Positions 1 through 10,278 of a stretch of 64,000 bases of DNA are shown here, one piece after another (within the stretch, counting starts at the first letter, position 1; each line of letters begins with the position of its first letter). The position numbers were made by a program, and so were the translations under genes. The notes beneath the pieces are model-generated. The model was not told where the DNA came from, ran no database searches, and saw only the letters and a program-made list of their open reading frames with translations. Source of the stretch: Cercis canadensis (taxonomy: Eukaryota; Streptophyta; Magnoliopsida; Fabales; Fabaceae); NCBI GenBank assembly GCA_003255065.1, contig QAOA01005941.1, positions 533,710-597,709 of the forward strand, given 5' to 3'.

Positions 1-930
1 GTTCTGCCTCTGTAGTTAAAAAAGAATAATTAACTTAATCTTGGTTGAAGACATGATTTTGTCTTCCTATGTACGAGAATAAAAATATTTTGAGGAAGTC
101 AACTTTTTACAGGAAAAAAAAAAACTCTTTCCCCATCTACATAATTATCTTAGTCTAAGCATATAATTATGACAGATGCATTATTCCTGGCATAAAATCT
201 CCTGCAGTAAACCAGTATAAACTGACTCTGGTGCCTGTGCAAAACTATAAATATATGTTCCAGTATAAAAAAATAAAAATGTTTATGTTATTCCCTTTTA
301 CTCCCTTTGGTGTTTGTTCTTTCTCTTCTTCTTCGTCATCATTGATGGTCACCAGAAAGACTTAATTGAAAAGCAACAAAAGGAATATAGTTTTTCTTTT
401 CTAGTGACTATTAGCTCAAGAATATATACTGAAACTAGAAAAGCATATGACAAAAACCCGAAATTGAGAGATTCTATCTTTTCTTTCCTCCCTCCTTTTC
501 TCCTTTTCCTGATTTACTAAACCAAGAACTAACTAAAAAGACAAATTGAAAAGAACATACTTTTCTGGTTAGAGAGCTTCAAGACAATTCGAGCTATATT
601 TAGAAAGGAAAATGAAATAAACCCAAAAACCTATAATCGGCATCCAAATCTTCCCCCATGAAATCAGTGAGCACAGATTCCAAACCCCTTTATTCTACTT
701 GAAAAAAAAAAAAAAACAACTTAAAATCTTCTTTCTGCTGATGAATAGCTACTTTACAAGTTTAAATCACTTCATCAGTTTATTCGCTTCTTTTTAGAAA
801 AAAAAAAAAAAAAGGAAAAATGGCTACTAATTACAACTGAAATCTTAATCTCTAAATTGAGATTAAGCAACAACAGCAAGCAAGTACAACCATGAACTAT
901 TACAGAAACTAGAAAAACCCAGAAACTCAC
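1..930. other. AT-rich stretch, probable intron of a gene running off the left edge
   Basis: No coding similarity is visible on either strand. If the exon proposed at 931-1096 (minus strand) is real, this stretch is the start of its first intron. It contains short A-runs near 701-715 and 799-813. Confidence 0.35.
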
Positions 931-1096
931 CGATCGAGCTAACCCACAAGTCTTTGAGCTGGAAAGCTAGCAATGGAAGATGGGAACTGAGGATAGAGGA
1001 AGAGAAGGGATAAAAGGAAATAGCTTGGAAGCTGAAGTGAGGAAAAAAGCCACATGAAAGAAGCAGAAATTGGACAAAGAGAGCGAAAGCGAGTAA
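931..1096 (-). other. Putative 5' UTR exon of a minus-strand gene leaving the window
   Basis: Read on the minus strand this is a pyrimidine-rich leader (many CTT/TTC/CTC runs) that ends in a strong donor, GATCG|GTGAGT, with the intron continuing leftward. That is the usual look of a plant non-coding first exon. No start codon or coding exon of the gene lies in the window, so its product is unknown. The call rests on composition and one splice site only. Confidence 0.4.
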
Positions 1097-1984
1097 AATT
1101 AAAGATAAAACCGAATTTATTGCTTATTTTCCATTTTGCACCCCTATGTTTCCCATTAATCGCTTATCTTCCCCCACCATGCTCTTAATTTCTCATTAAT
1201 CTTTTTGTTAATATACAAAAATTATACTTTTTTTTTATATTTTTAGTTGTTGAATATATTTTTTTCATCTATAAGTAAATATCAAAAATATTTATAATTG
1301 AAAAGATTCAAATTAAGAAAAAGGGCGAAAAGACAAACTTTATAATTAAACACACTTCAGTAAGTTATATCTCTTTTTCATTGAATATACCTAAGTAATG
1401 TTAAGTTTTGGATCTCCACCATTAGGATATAGAGTTAAAATACTCATATTTCTTGAATTTTTTCTACACATTTATTAATTAATGAAAAATAGATAATAAG
1501 TTTAAATTTGATTGACCTGTATACATTTATATAATATTACTAAACCAAAGTTTTTTATACCACTAAAATAATTGAAATATTTATTCTCATAAATTTTATG
1601 ATACTTTACTGAAAAAATAAATAAAACTTTTTAGGACATGATTAAAAAAATATATAACTGATAATGAATTAAATTTAAATTTAAGAAAATGTTATGAACT
1701 AAAGTAATAATTTCTCATTTAGTAACTTGAATTCGCCTTTAAGATTTGATTCCAATGATACACAAGTTTTTTCGTTTAGAAAAATATATCTACATAGACC
1801 TATTTTTCTGAATACCGTTAAAAGAAAAAAGCTAAAATACCATGTCAATAAGTCATTTTTGGTAGAATTTAAGATTTGGTTCCAAAGTTACTAACTTTTT
1901 CAATTTAGAAAAATAAATGTACATTAATTTGTTTTCCTTAACACCATGGAAACTATTCTTAAATGCCTACCACAAGTCATTTTC
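1097..1984. other. AT-rich intergenic DNA, nothing recognised
   Basis: Low-complexity AT-rich sequence without coding or RNA features. It would contain the promoter of the leftward gene if the first exon at 931-1096 is real. Towards its right end it carries diverged relatives of the repeat that follows (the phrase TTTGGTTCCAA recurs near 1866). Confidence 0.5.
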
Positions 1985-2312
1985 TATAGAATTTATCAAA
2001 TTTAATTGTAATGTGTGTTGATTAATCATGCACCTTGAAGATTGACTTGATCAAATAACATATCCGTCCTTAACACGTGAAAACTATTCTTAAATGTCAC
2101 ACCACAAGTCATTTTTTTATAGAATTTATCAAATTTGATTGTAATGTGTGTTGATTAATCATGCACCTTGAAGATTGACTTGATCAAATAATATATCTAT
2201 CCTTATACCACAAGTAATTTTTTATAGAATTTATCAAATTTAATTGTAATGTGTGTTGATTAATCATGCACCTTGAAGATTGACTTGACCAAATAACATA
2301 TTCGTCAATAAC
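1985..2312. repeat. Three-copy interspersed direct repeat
   Basis: A segment of about 85 bp, starting GAATTTATCAAATTT and running through GTGTGTTGATTAATCATGCA and the phrase GAAGATTGACTTGA, begins at 1989, 2122 and 2227 (spacings 133 and 105). The copies are nearly identical. The spacers also share the phrase around CCACAAGT. No target-site duplication or coding content is visible. Confidence 0.8.
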
Positions 2313-2740
2313 TTACATTCTCATGTGAACTTATTTCTATTATTAAAAAAGAGATAAAATCATTTCTTATTTTTCTTTACCTGTCAAATAATATTCCTTT
2401 TAAAAAGTGATTTATCCTTTCCTTTTTATATATTTTTTGATCTTTATATTCTCAACAGATTTCTATATTTCGTTATGCGTATATCAGAAAATATTTATAA
2501 AGCAGGGAAAAAATCACCTGGCATTTAGCTGAAATGTTTTATTCAATTTAGGACCAAAACTATAAAAAGGTAGAAAAGAGGGACTTAATTATATTAATAC
2601 TAATTCGAAGGACTTAATTTGGCCCAACGACAAAGGGGGAAGTTCCGTCACAATCATTAATGGCAACCACGCGGAATTGCGTCCTTTTACGAATATAACC
2701 CCCTGCTCCACATAGCTGTAACCCGGAACCAAATAACCCG

Positions 2741-2807
<67 letters not shown>
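2741..2807. repeat. 67-bp uninterrupted poly(A) run
   Basis: 67 consecutive A residues, the longest homopolymer in the window. The sequence to the left is more GC-rich than its surroundings and could be the 3' end of a retroposed sequence, but I found no target-site duplication or recognisable parent. Confidence 0.9.
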
Positions 2808-2809
<2 letters not shown>

Positions 2810-2956
2810 CTAACGTAGCCAAAATGATCAAACCCGACGACCCGGAAGACCTCCCTGGACCCACTAAATACTATTAATCAATTAGTCTAAGAAAGTTTAA
2901 TTAGAGAATGTCCTATTGGTAAGCCACTTTCATTAATCAATTAAGAAATGTTGGAC

Positions 2957-3122
2957 ATATCACACTCTCTTTCTTACCAAACAACACCACTTAAAGATCG
3001 ATTAACTCTGAGCCGCAAAAAAAAAAAAAAAAAAAAAATTCTATGTACGTCAAATTAAATCTGCATGCATATTCAATTAGACTTTTAGTAAAGTTGTTTG
3101 GTAAGAAAAGAGTGACATATAT
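2957..3122. repeat. Imperfect inverted repeat with A-rich loop (MITE-like)
   Basis: Arms of about 28-45 bp face each other: CTTTCTTACCAAACAAC near 2969-2985 and its complement GTTGTTTGGTAAGAAAAG near 3094-3111. Similarity extends inward at lower identity. The loop contains a 22-bp A-run. No clear target-site duplication, so element class is unassigned. Confidence 0.5.
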
Positions 3123-4488
3123 ATCTTGACATTACTCTAACAAATTTGGTCAAGGTTTATTTTCTTTTGGGCATTAGAATCATATTTGGACAAGTTGATT
3201 AGTGTCTTTCTTATCTTTCATGATGTACAAAATATTTCGTATGCTTAATTTTTATGTTTATAATGATTACTTGACGGCTGTCTATTGACAATGTTTGATT
3301 AGCTTTGACCAATTAGGAGACGTATTTTAGCAGTTTTCATTGTTTTGCTTTGCTTTTTTTTTTTTTTTTTTCTCTCTACTTTTTGGTGTCACTTTATTGT
3401 CTTTTTGTTATTATGGTTAGACAGACATTGGTATTATCGAAGAAAAACACATCTATTGGTAATATTTCAAAGAATAATGTTTAGTTGGAAAGCACTTAAA
3501 TCATAAATAATTTTAATTAAATTACTCAAAAATAAAAAAGATATTTAAGTGAGTTATAATTATTATTATTAAATTTTAAAATTACCTTTAGTAGTAATAA
3601 CGACAGGTCAATTTACAATAGTTATTAAAAAATACAAAAGAACCATTGATTAGCATTGATTAGTATACAGAAAATACTGCCCATAAAAATCAATTTGAAA
3701 TATGAAGCAATTAGGATTTTCAATGCAAATTTGCATTTGTCAAGTGAAACAGTAGAAATCTACAACCAAGGCAGTCCTTGTTCAATTCCCATAAGCACAG
3801 TACATAGATATAAATCATTTTGCATGAGAGAATGGTGATAAGACATTGGTACACTTAGGGTACTAAGACACCTATTCAATTCAGTAAAATTTTAGCTTAC
3901 CAGCAACTTCTACAAGTCTTACTATAGCAGTATACAAACTTCAGGTTGCCCGTATTACTGATCTTAAATTCAGAAACACTTGCTTCTATAGCATCAGTGC
4001 GACCAAATGTAGCTGAGTGATACTGAGGTAATTCTTAAGACTTGTGGGTTTCATGTTCGAATCTAGAGTCGTAACCAAAGTAAAANAAAAAAAAAAAAAA
4101 AAACCATAAGTGTAAGTGTAAGCAAACTCCATAGAGTTCATATAGCCAGCCAGCAATAAGATCAAAACTTTGATATGGGTCTCCAAGAGATAATATAAAA
4201 GGAAGGCAATCGAAGATGTTGCCCCTTGCTCAGCATATTCATGAACTAGGGAAGTGCTTTTGAATGACGCATATTCATAAATTATAATTCCTATCAATGT
4301 GAACTACCTTCAGCGATCAGAAAGCATACATGCTTGTGCGATGATGAACTACTTCCCTTTCTGCTCAGGAAAAACACAAGCATACATATGGCACGAAGTG
4401 TAAAATAACATGTTATTTCTCCATTGATATGCATGCCTCGTATAATTGGAAGAAGCATATCTTCATACATAATTTTCTCACACTGAAT
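3123..4488. other. Intergenic DNA, nothing recognised
   Basis: AT-rich with a 20-bp T-run near 3352. A single N at 4086 lies inside an A-run, probably another contig join, but no flanking duplication can be resolved there because of the homopolymer. Confidence 0.5.
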
Positions 4489-5407
4489 TCAACGAGACTC
4501 CCAGTCCTTCAATTTTCTGCTTCCTTTAGGTTTTGTTATAGGTGCATTCATTGCTGCCATTTTATCATTATACTTCGCCCGAAGTGGGTCATTGTATGTT
4601 CCCCTGCACCACAATCAAACATTGACAACAAGAGTATTAGGGCACATTATGACAGAGTTCATTGTCATAGCAGATCAACATCAGAAGTCAATGTCAACAG
4701 GAAAGCACCATCAGATAATGAAGTGAACTTACAGGTTGTTCCAATCAGTAGTGTCCTCATTGACAAGATGGGTCCACTTAGTTCTTCCACTACGACCAAA
4801 GTGCTTGACTTGCATAACCTTAGGTAATATTGTCTTGTCCATTTCTTCCCCAACTATCATGATTGTAAATTCCATCACTTCCAACAGTTGCAGATCGATC
4901 GTCAGCATCAGACTGGAAGAAAGCACCCTTGTGATAGTATTTCTGCATAAATCTCCATTTCTGCTTCGGTTGTGGAGCTTGTTTTGGATTCTTCCTCTCT
5001 TACTCTCTCCTCTGTCATGTTTCTCACCTTCTCAATCTCTTCCTTCTCCTTCAACATTGCTTCACGATCCTCTCTATCCCTCTTGATCCTACCAATCTCT
5101 CTCACCTTCCAAGCTTCATACTCCTCTGCCTCATTAACTTCGTCATCAGTATCCACATCAGCAACATTTGCTTCCATTTCCACATTTTTCTGTATTTCTT
5201 CATCCTTTCGAATCTCTTCAACAACAATCTGCTTTGTTGTTTCAACTTTCCTTTCATCCGTCTAAGATCTCCTTCTTCATTGGCATCATCAGCCCATTCA
5301 GGCACTTTACCAGGTCAATACCGCTTAACTTTTGTTTGCCCAATTTTACCTCTGATCTTATCTCTTATAGCTATTACTGTATCACTAACACCTGCTGTTA
5401 CTGACAT
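4489..5407 (-). pseudogene. MFAP1-like (microfibrillar-associated protein 1) pseudogene, with a retained intron
   Basis: Intact MFAP1 is a conserved acidic coiled-coil protein of the spliceosome. The minus strand from ATG 5405-5407 encodes its N-terminus (MSVTAGVSDTVIAIR, then KVKRY), but the conserved Trp after KRY is a stop at codon 31. After the segment EWADDANEEGD most of the acidic middle is missing. The text resumes in another frame with DVDTDDEVNEAEEYEAWKV, and later [20 protein letters not shown] appears in further shifted frames. The C-terminus (YNDPLRAKYN to KLKDWES) ends at the TGA at 4489-4491. A GTAAGT...GCAG intron (about 4606-4734) splits WNNL from GTYNDPLR, so this is not a processed copy. 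Stop, deletion and frameshifts make it non-functional as MFAP1. Confidence 0.88.
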
Positions 5408-6335
5408 CCTTCCGCTGTAACTGAACCAACCAAAAAGTTTGGCCTCCCCTTCCTTTGAACCCTAATTCACAAACCATTTACATAGAGACAATAAGTAAAC
5501 ACTTAAAAATGAAGGTGTATTACGTAAATAAGTAAAAGATTTAAAAATGATAGCATAATTCAGATGCATGGAAAACTAAATGAAAAATTATTAAAACCAT
5601 TAATGGAAGGAAGGAAGGAGAGACATAGAAAGAGGGTAACAGAAATACTGCAAATATTGGAGGGGGTGTGAAAATTCATAAAAAAAATAAAAGTAAATGA
5701 TTAATAACAAAATACCAATGAACATAACAAAATACCTAACCTACTTCACACAAGGTATCTCTATCAAAAATTACAACCAACCAATATAATGAAAAACAGT
5801 GGAAACACAAAGAGACAAATGCCAATATCCTCTCTTTACAAATGTAATAAATAAATGTATGAAGCCACATTTTTTGAATTTCTAATTTGTTTAAGTACTT
5901 AATTCTTTCTGTTTCTTGAACTTACTTTTCTTCTATCATTTAATAATACCTTGATTTACTCCTCTACTCATGATGTTCAAGCAAACCCACTTTTAAGAAT
6001 GAATATAACAAATCTATATAGCAGTCTCAAAGCATTGTCTATACTTGTCTGTCATTGATAGAAAATTCTTCACCAAGTACAATATTTATACCAGTAGAAA
6101 CAAGAACATTCAAGAGTAGAACCATTCCAACATTTCAGTGTTCATTTAGAGTTATTAAATAATAGAGTTTTATAAGATAATATATTGTATCAGTGAATTG
6201 CATGAAAAGTAGACCAGTATAATTTCATGCTATAAGATTAGTTACATAAGCATGCATGTCTAAAATTTGAAACAAATTTAACTGTTCCTCTTTGCTGTAT
6301 ATAATCATGAAGAACATACTTTTTTATTGGTGCTA
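5408..6335. other. Intergenic DNA, nothing recognised
   Basis: AT-rich. It would include the 5' flank of the MFAP1 copy. No coding, RNA or repeat structure could be supported. Confidence 0.5.
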
Positions 6336-6343
6336 GTGCTACT

Positions 6344-7159
6344 TAGAGCTGGCTAACGGGCTGCACACAGCATTGCAGAAAACCCAAAAAAAATCTCACC
6401 CTAAACACCATTCCTGCACAGCTTTTAAAGGAAATTGACTACCAAATAACCCCTAAGTACCAATTTTTCAAGAAAACAAAAAATTAACAAAACTGGAATA
6501 AAACTAGGAAAAATCAAAACAATGCAAAACACCCACAAAACCCCTGCCAAGAAACCACCCATTTTGATAGCATTCAGGGTAACATACACATCAAACGAAT
6601 TCCAAAAACAAAAACTAAAAAAAGGAAAACGAAAAGCACTTACCAAAATTGTCAAGCATGTAGCTAAGCGAGAGTGAAATCCCCGATCACGGTGGCAAAC
6701 CAAGCACCAAAACCAGAGAGGAGCCAAGCAAAATCTTACCCTTCAGAGAAATAACGTCAAAATGTCAGTGTCTTTCTTGTCGCCAAATCTGGTCTTCCAT
6801 AGTGCGCGAGAGTAAAATGGAGGCACACTTACAGCAGGAGAAGGAGAGGCGGTGCTGGCTGCATTAGGGGGGGAGAGGTGGTGCTACCGGATGCGATACG
6901 GAGAGTGAAGAAGGAGAGAGCAAGAGAGGGGGAGAAGGAGAAATAGAGATGAAAACTGGAGTTAGGGATTGAAATGAAAATTAGAATTCCCAAATACGGA
7001 AATACCAAAGCTGAAAGCAAAAAAAAAATAAAAAAAAATCGAGCTAGTCGGGCCACGGGCCGAGCCAAATTGGCCCGGTTTTAAACGGGCCAGTAATTTT
7101 ATAACCCAACCCATGATTTTATTGGGCCCCACCGGGCTCAACCCATGAACCCAACTCTA
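6344..7159. mobile_element. Non-autonomous hAT-like DNA transposon, 816 bp
   Basis: The element is flanked by a perfect 8-bp direct duplication, GTGCTACT, at 6336-6343 and 7160-7167, the length hAT transposases make. The ends form an imperfect terminal inverted repeat: TAGAGCTGGCTAACGGG on the left, and TAGAGTTGGGTTCATGGG as the complement of the right end. Subterminal runs rich in GGGCC/GGCCC (7050-7140) are typical of plant hAT elements. Short open frames inside show no transposase (no BED zinc finger or hATC motif), so it would depend on a transposase in trans. Confidence 0.85.
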
Positions 7160-7621
7160 GTGCTACTACTACCCCACACCAAACCCATTAAAGAACCATG
7201 TATGAAATACCCAATTGAAAACAACAAAACCCAACTTCCTTTCCCCTTGCCTTACAAATACTTCTAGACCAATTCCAGAATTAACAATAGGAATCTCTTT
7301 TTCCTTACAACATTGACGCTTCAGAAATGAGCCACAAATAACTCAACTAAGCAAGTGAAAGTGTGTGGGTGTACAAACCAAACACGAAATAAAAAGAAAT
7401 CCCATAAATTAATAAGCTCAACAAATGTTACAGGACAAATTAAAAAGATATAAATTACAAAGCTAAAAAGAGGAAAAACTATTCAAGACCAGCAATTCGG
7501 CCTGACTACCCAGCTCCGCTACCGGGGGGCGAGGTGTATACCACCGGAAGGTCCAGAACTATCATATCCTGCTAAGTTACATGTACTTGATGTTTCTTCA
7601 AATCATCTAACTGAGATCCGA

Positions 7622-8383
7622 TGACATGACCCAAGGAGGCAACACTGCTGATGACACATCTCTTGGAGGCTCGGATAGCTTGGCTTGGGTTGGGCCACTC
7701 ACTAGAGCTCGTTCCCAGAGGCTCCAAGAGGTCTTGAATGACTTGGTCAAGAAGGAGCTAGACCTTGGCTTACACCAAGAAGCTGAGTTTGGCTTAGTTA
7801 CTACTATTTGGGCCATTTAAGGTTTTTATAGCTAAGTGTTGGGCCTATATTATTTTTGCTATGAGCTACTTGTATTAATTAGGTCCAACAATACTTTAGC
7901 TCTTGATTTTGTAATGCTGGCCGAATAGGTTAAGAGGCCAAATAACAATTTATTTACTTGCTTTGTTTTAATTAGTGGCCGAATATATTTTGCTTGTAAT
8001 TAGGCTGGCCCAATAGGTTGAGTTTGGGTTAAGTCATGGGGCTCTAAATGGGATGTGGGTAGTCCATGTTTCAATTAAAGAGGAGCTGGCCCCTCTTTGT
8101 GGTTGACACTTTTTTCACGTTGAATAGAAAAGAGAGGATCGACTTTTCCTTGCTCCTTTGAAGGCTCTTATGGCCGAACCCTATGGAAGCCTTTCTATGG
8201 CTTATAAACTCCAATTCATCTCTTGAGTCTTGGATTGTGGCGCCATTCTTGATAGGTTAGGTTCTCACTAGCTTCTAGTGAATGGTCAACCTTCCAAAAT
8301 CCCCAAAAAGCTAGCCTAGATAAATCTCTTGTTCTATTTGTATGAAGGAGGTTTCATGGCTCCCAGGGAGTTTCCTTATCATT
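7622..8383 (+). mobile_element. Retrotransposon polyprotein tail plus LTR, left arm of an inverted repeat
   Basis: The first 200 bp encode a Ty3/gypsy-type polyprotein C-terminus (GPLTRARSQRLQEVLNDLV, ending TIWAI then stop). A terminal repeat of about 545 bp follows, from TGTTGGGCC near 7838 to TTATCA near 8380. The same sequence lies in reverse orientation at 9140-9900. The arm has no complete gene and cannot be autonomous. Confidence 0.72.
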
Positions 8384-9139
8384 TGATATGAATCGGCCTA
8401 ACTCCACCCAAAAGCTAGCTCGTAGGGGGAGGGTTGCCAACACATATATAAGACCCCAAAGACCACCCTCGCTAACCGATGTAGGACTTTGCCCCCAACC
8501 CCTTTAGACTGCACATCCTCGTGTAGGAACCGTCCTAACCTGTGGGCACGACCCCCTTTTTAACCAGCACGGGACAGAAAGGAACCGACCCATCTTGTGG
8601 GTATCGACCAAACGAGGAAAGGCTCTGATACCAAATGATATGAATTGACATAACTCCACCTCAAAAGCTAGCTCGTAAGGGGAGGGTTGCCAACCCATAT
8701 ATAAGACCCCAAAGACCACCCTTGCTAACCAATATGGGACTTTGCCCTCGACCCCTTTAGACTGCACGTCCTCGTGCAGGAACTGTCCCAACCTATGGGC
8801 ACGACCCCTTTTTAACCAACACGGGACAACAAGGAACTGACCCAACTTGTGGGCATCGACCAAATGAGGTGAGACTCTAATACCAAATGATATGAACTGG
8901 CTTAACTCCACCTCAAAAGCTAGCTCGTAAGGGGAGGGTTGTCAACCCATATATAAGACCCTAAAGACCACCTTCACTAACCGATGTGGGACTTTGCCCC
9001 TGACCCCTTTAGACTACACGTCCTAATGCAGGAACCATCCTAACTTGTGGACATGACCCCTTTTTAACCAGCACAGGATGGCAAGGAACCGACCTAACCT
9101 GTGGGCATCAACCAAACGAGGTAAGGCTCTGATACCAAA
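8384..9139. repeat. Three tandem 252-bp repeats carrying tRNA-iMet primer-binding sites
   Basis: Units at 8384-8635, 8636-8887 and 8888-9139 are exactly 252 bp each and similar throughout. Each ends with GCTCTGATACCA or a close variant (8622-8633, 9126-9137; ACTCTAATACCA at 8874). This is the complement of the plant LTR-retrotransposon primer-binding site TGGTATCAGAGC. Each unit also has a CATATATAAGA TATA-like box. Because 252 is a multiple of three, the minus strand stays open for 135 codons, but I regard that as incidental. Confidence 0.85.
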
Positions 9140-9900
9140 TGATGAGGAAACTTCATGGGAGCCATGAAACCTTCTTCATACAAATAGAACAAGATATCTA
9201 CCTAAGGCTAGCTTTTTGGGAATTTTGGGAGGTTAACCTTTCACTAGAAGCTAGTGAGAACCTAATCTATCAAGAATGACGCTACAATCCAAGACTCGAG
9301 ATGAATTGGAGTTGATAAGCCATAGAAGGGCTTCCATGAGGTTCGGCCATAAGAGAGCCTTCAAATGAGCAAGGAAAAGTCTATCATCTCTTTTCTATTC
9401 AACGTGAAAAAAGTGCCGACCACAAAGAGGGGCCAGCTCCTCTTTAATTGAAACATAGACTACTCACATCCCACTTGGAGTCCTATGACTTGACCCAAAC
9501 CTAACCTATTGAGCTAGCCTAATTACAAGCAAAATATATTCTGCCACTAATTAAAACAAAGCAAGTAAATAAATTGTTATTTGGTCTCTTAACCTATTCG
9601 GCCAACATTACAAAATCAAAAGCTAAAGTATTATTGGACCTAATTAATACAAGTAGCTCATAGCAAAAATAATATAGGCTCAACACTTAGCTACAAAAAC
9701 CCTAAATGGCCCAAATAGTAGTAACTAAGCCAAACTCAGCTTTTTGGTGTAAGTCAAGGTCCAGCTCCTTCTTAACTAAGTCATTCAAGGCCTCTTGGAG
9801 CCTCTGGGAATGAGCTCTAGTGAGTGGCCCAACCTAAGCCAAGCTATACGAGCCTCCAGGAGATGTGTCATCAGTAGTGTTGCCTTCTTGGGTCACGTCA
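9140..9900 (-). mobile_element. LTR plus retrotransposon polyprotein tail, right arm of the inverted repeat
   Basis: Reverse-complement copy of 7622-8383. Read on the minus strand it runs polyprotein tail, then LTR ending CATCA, directly followed by the primer-binding site TGGTATCAGAGC of the adjoining 252-bp unit. That is the order at a 5' LTR, although the polyprotein tail upstream is what precedes a 3' LTR. It suggests LTR-LTR recombination or a head-to-head nested insertion. Confidence 0.72.
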
Positions 9901-10278
9901 GATCCTTAAAGGACGAATCAACGTCCTAGCCAGAATCTTCGATATCGAAGGCCGCCACATCATCTTCACCCTCGTCAGTCCTAGGGTCCACAAGTTGGCC
10001 ATCCTTCACTTGCTTAAAGTAATGGAACTCATCATCCTTTAAACCCGGGAACTACAGCCGAGCTTGGTTGCGGCTCAGGTCCAAGCCATATCTAAATGCC
10101 AACAAATAATTGTCGGCGACCTTCTGCTCTGCTCGATGCAGAAGCCTCTCCTTAGACAGACAAGCTCTACCATGTTAGTGGATAAGCCAGTCTCGAAGTT
10201 TTCCTTCCCTCGCTTTAATAGCCTTGGCGAGCTTGTAAGTGAGCTGCGATTTTCCCTTTTTGAAGCAAGCTCCACTTN

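Larger units (their letters stand above)
7140..10277. repeat. 3.1-kb block, copy 1 of a direct duplication joined by an N
   Basis: Matches 10279-13416 at a constant offset of 3139 bases (with small compensating indels) and a few percent mismatch. It begins inside the right end of the hAT-like element and ends inside retrotransposon gag-like sequence. The two copies meet exactly at the single N at 10278, so the duplication is more likely an unmerged contig or haplotype overlap than a genomic tandem repeat. Confidence 0.9.

Noticed and set aside
2589-2864. 91-codon minus-strand frame with a poly-Phe core
   Set aside because: It is simply the translation of the poly(A)/poly(T) run; no conserved sequence on either side.
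6425-7068. Open frames inside the hAT-like element as possible transposase
   Set aside because: Short hydrophobic or Phe/Ser/Leu-rich frames without a zinc finger or hATC motif.
8504-8911. 135-codon open frame across the 252-bp repeats (and its counterpart at 11643-12086)
   Set aside because: The period is a multiple of three, so one open unit stays open when tandemly repeated. The protein shows no known domain.
8384-9139. Regular repeats considered as a CRISPR array or centromeric satellite
   Set aside because: Repeat and 'spacer' cannot be separated, the unit is 252 bp, only three copies exist, and this is a plant nuclear locus flanked by LTRs.
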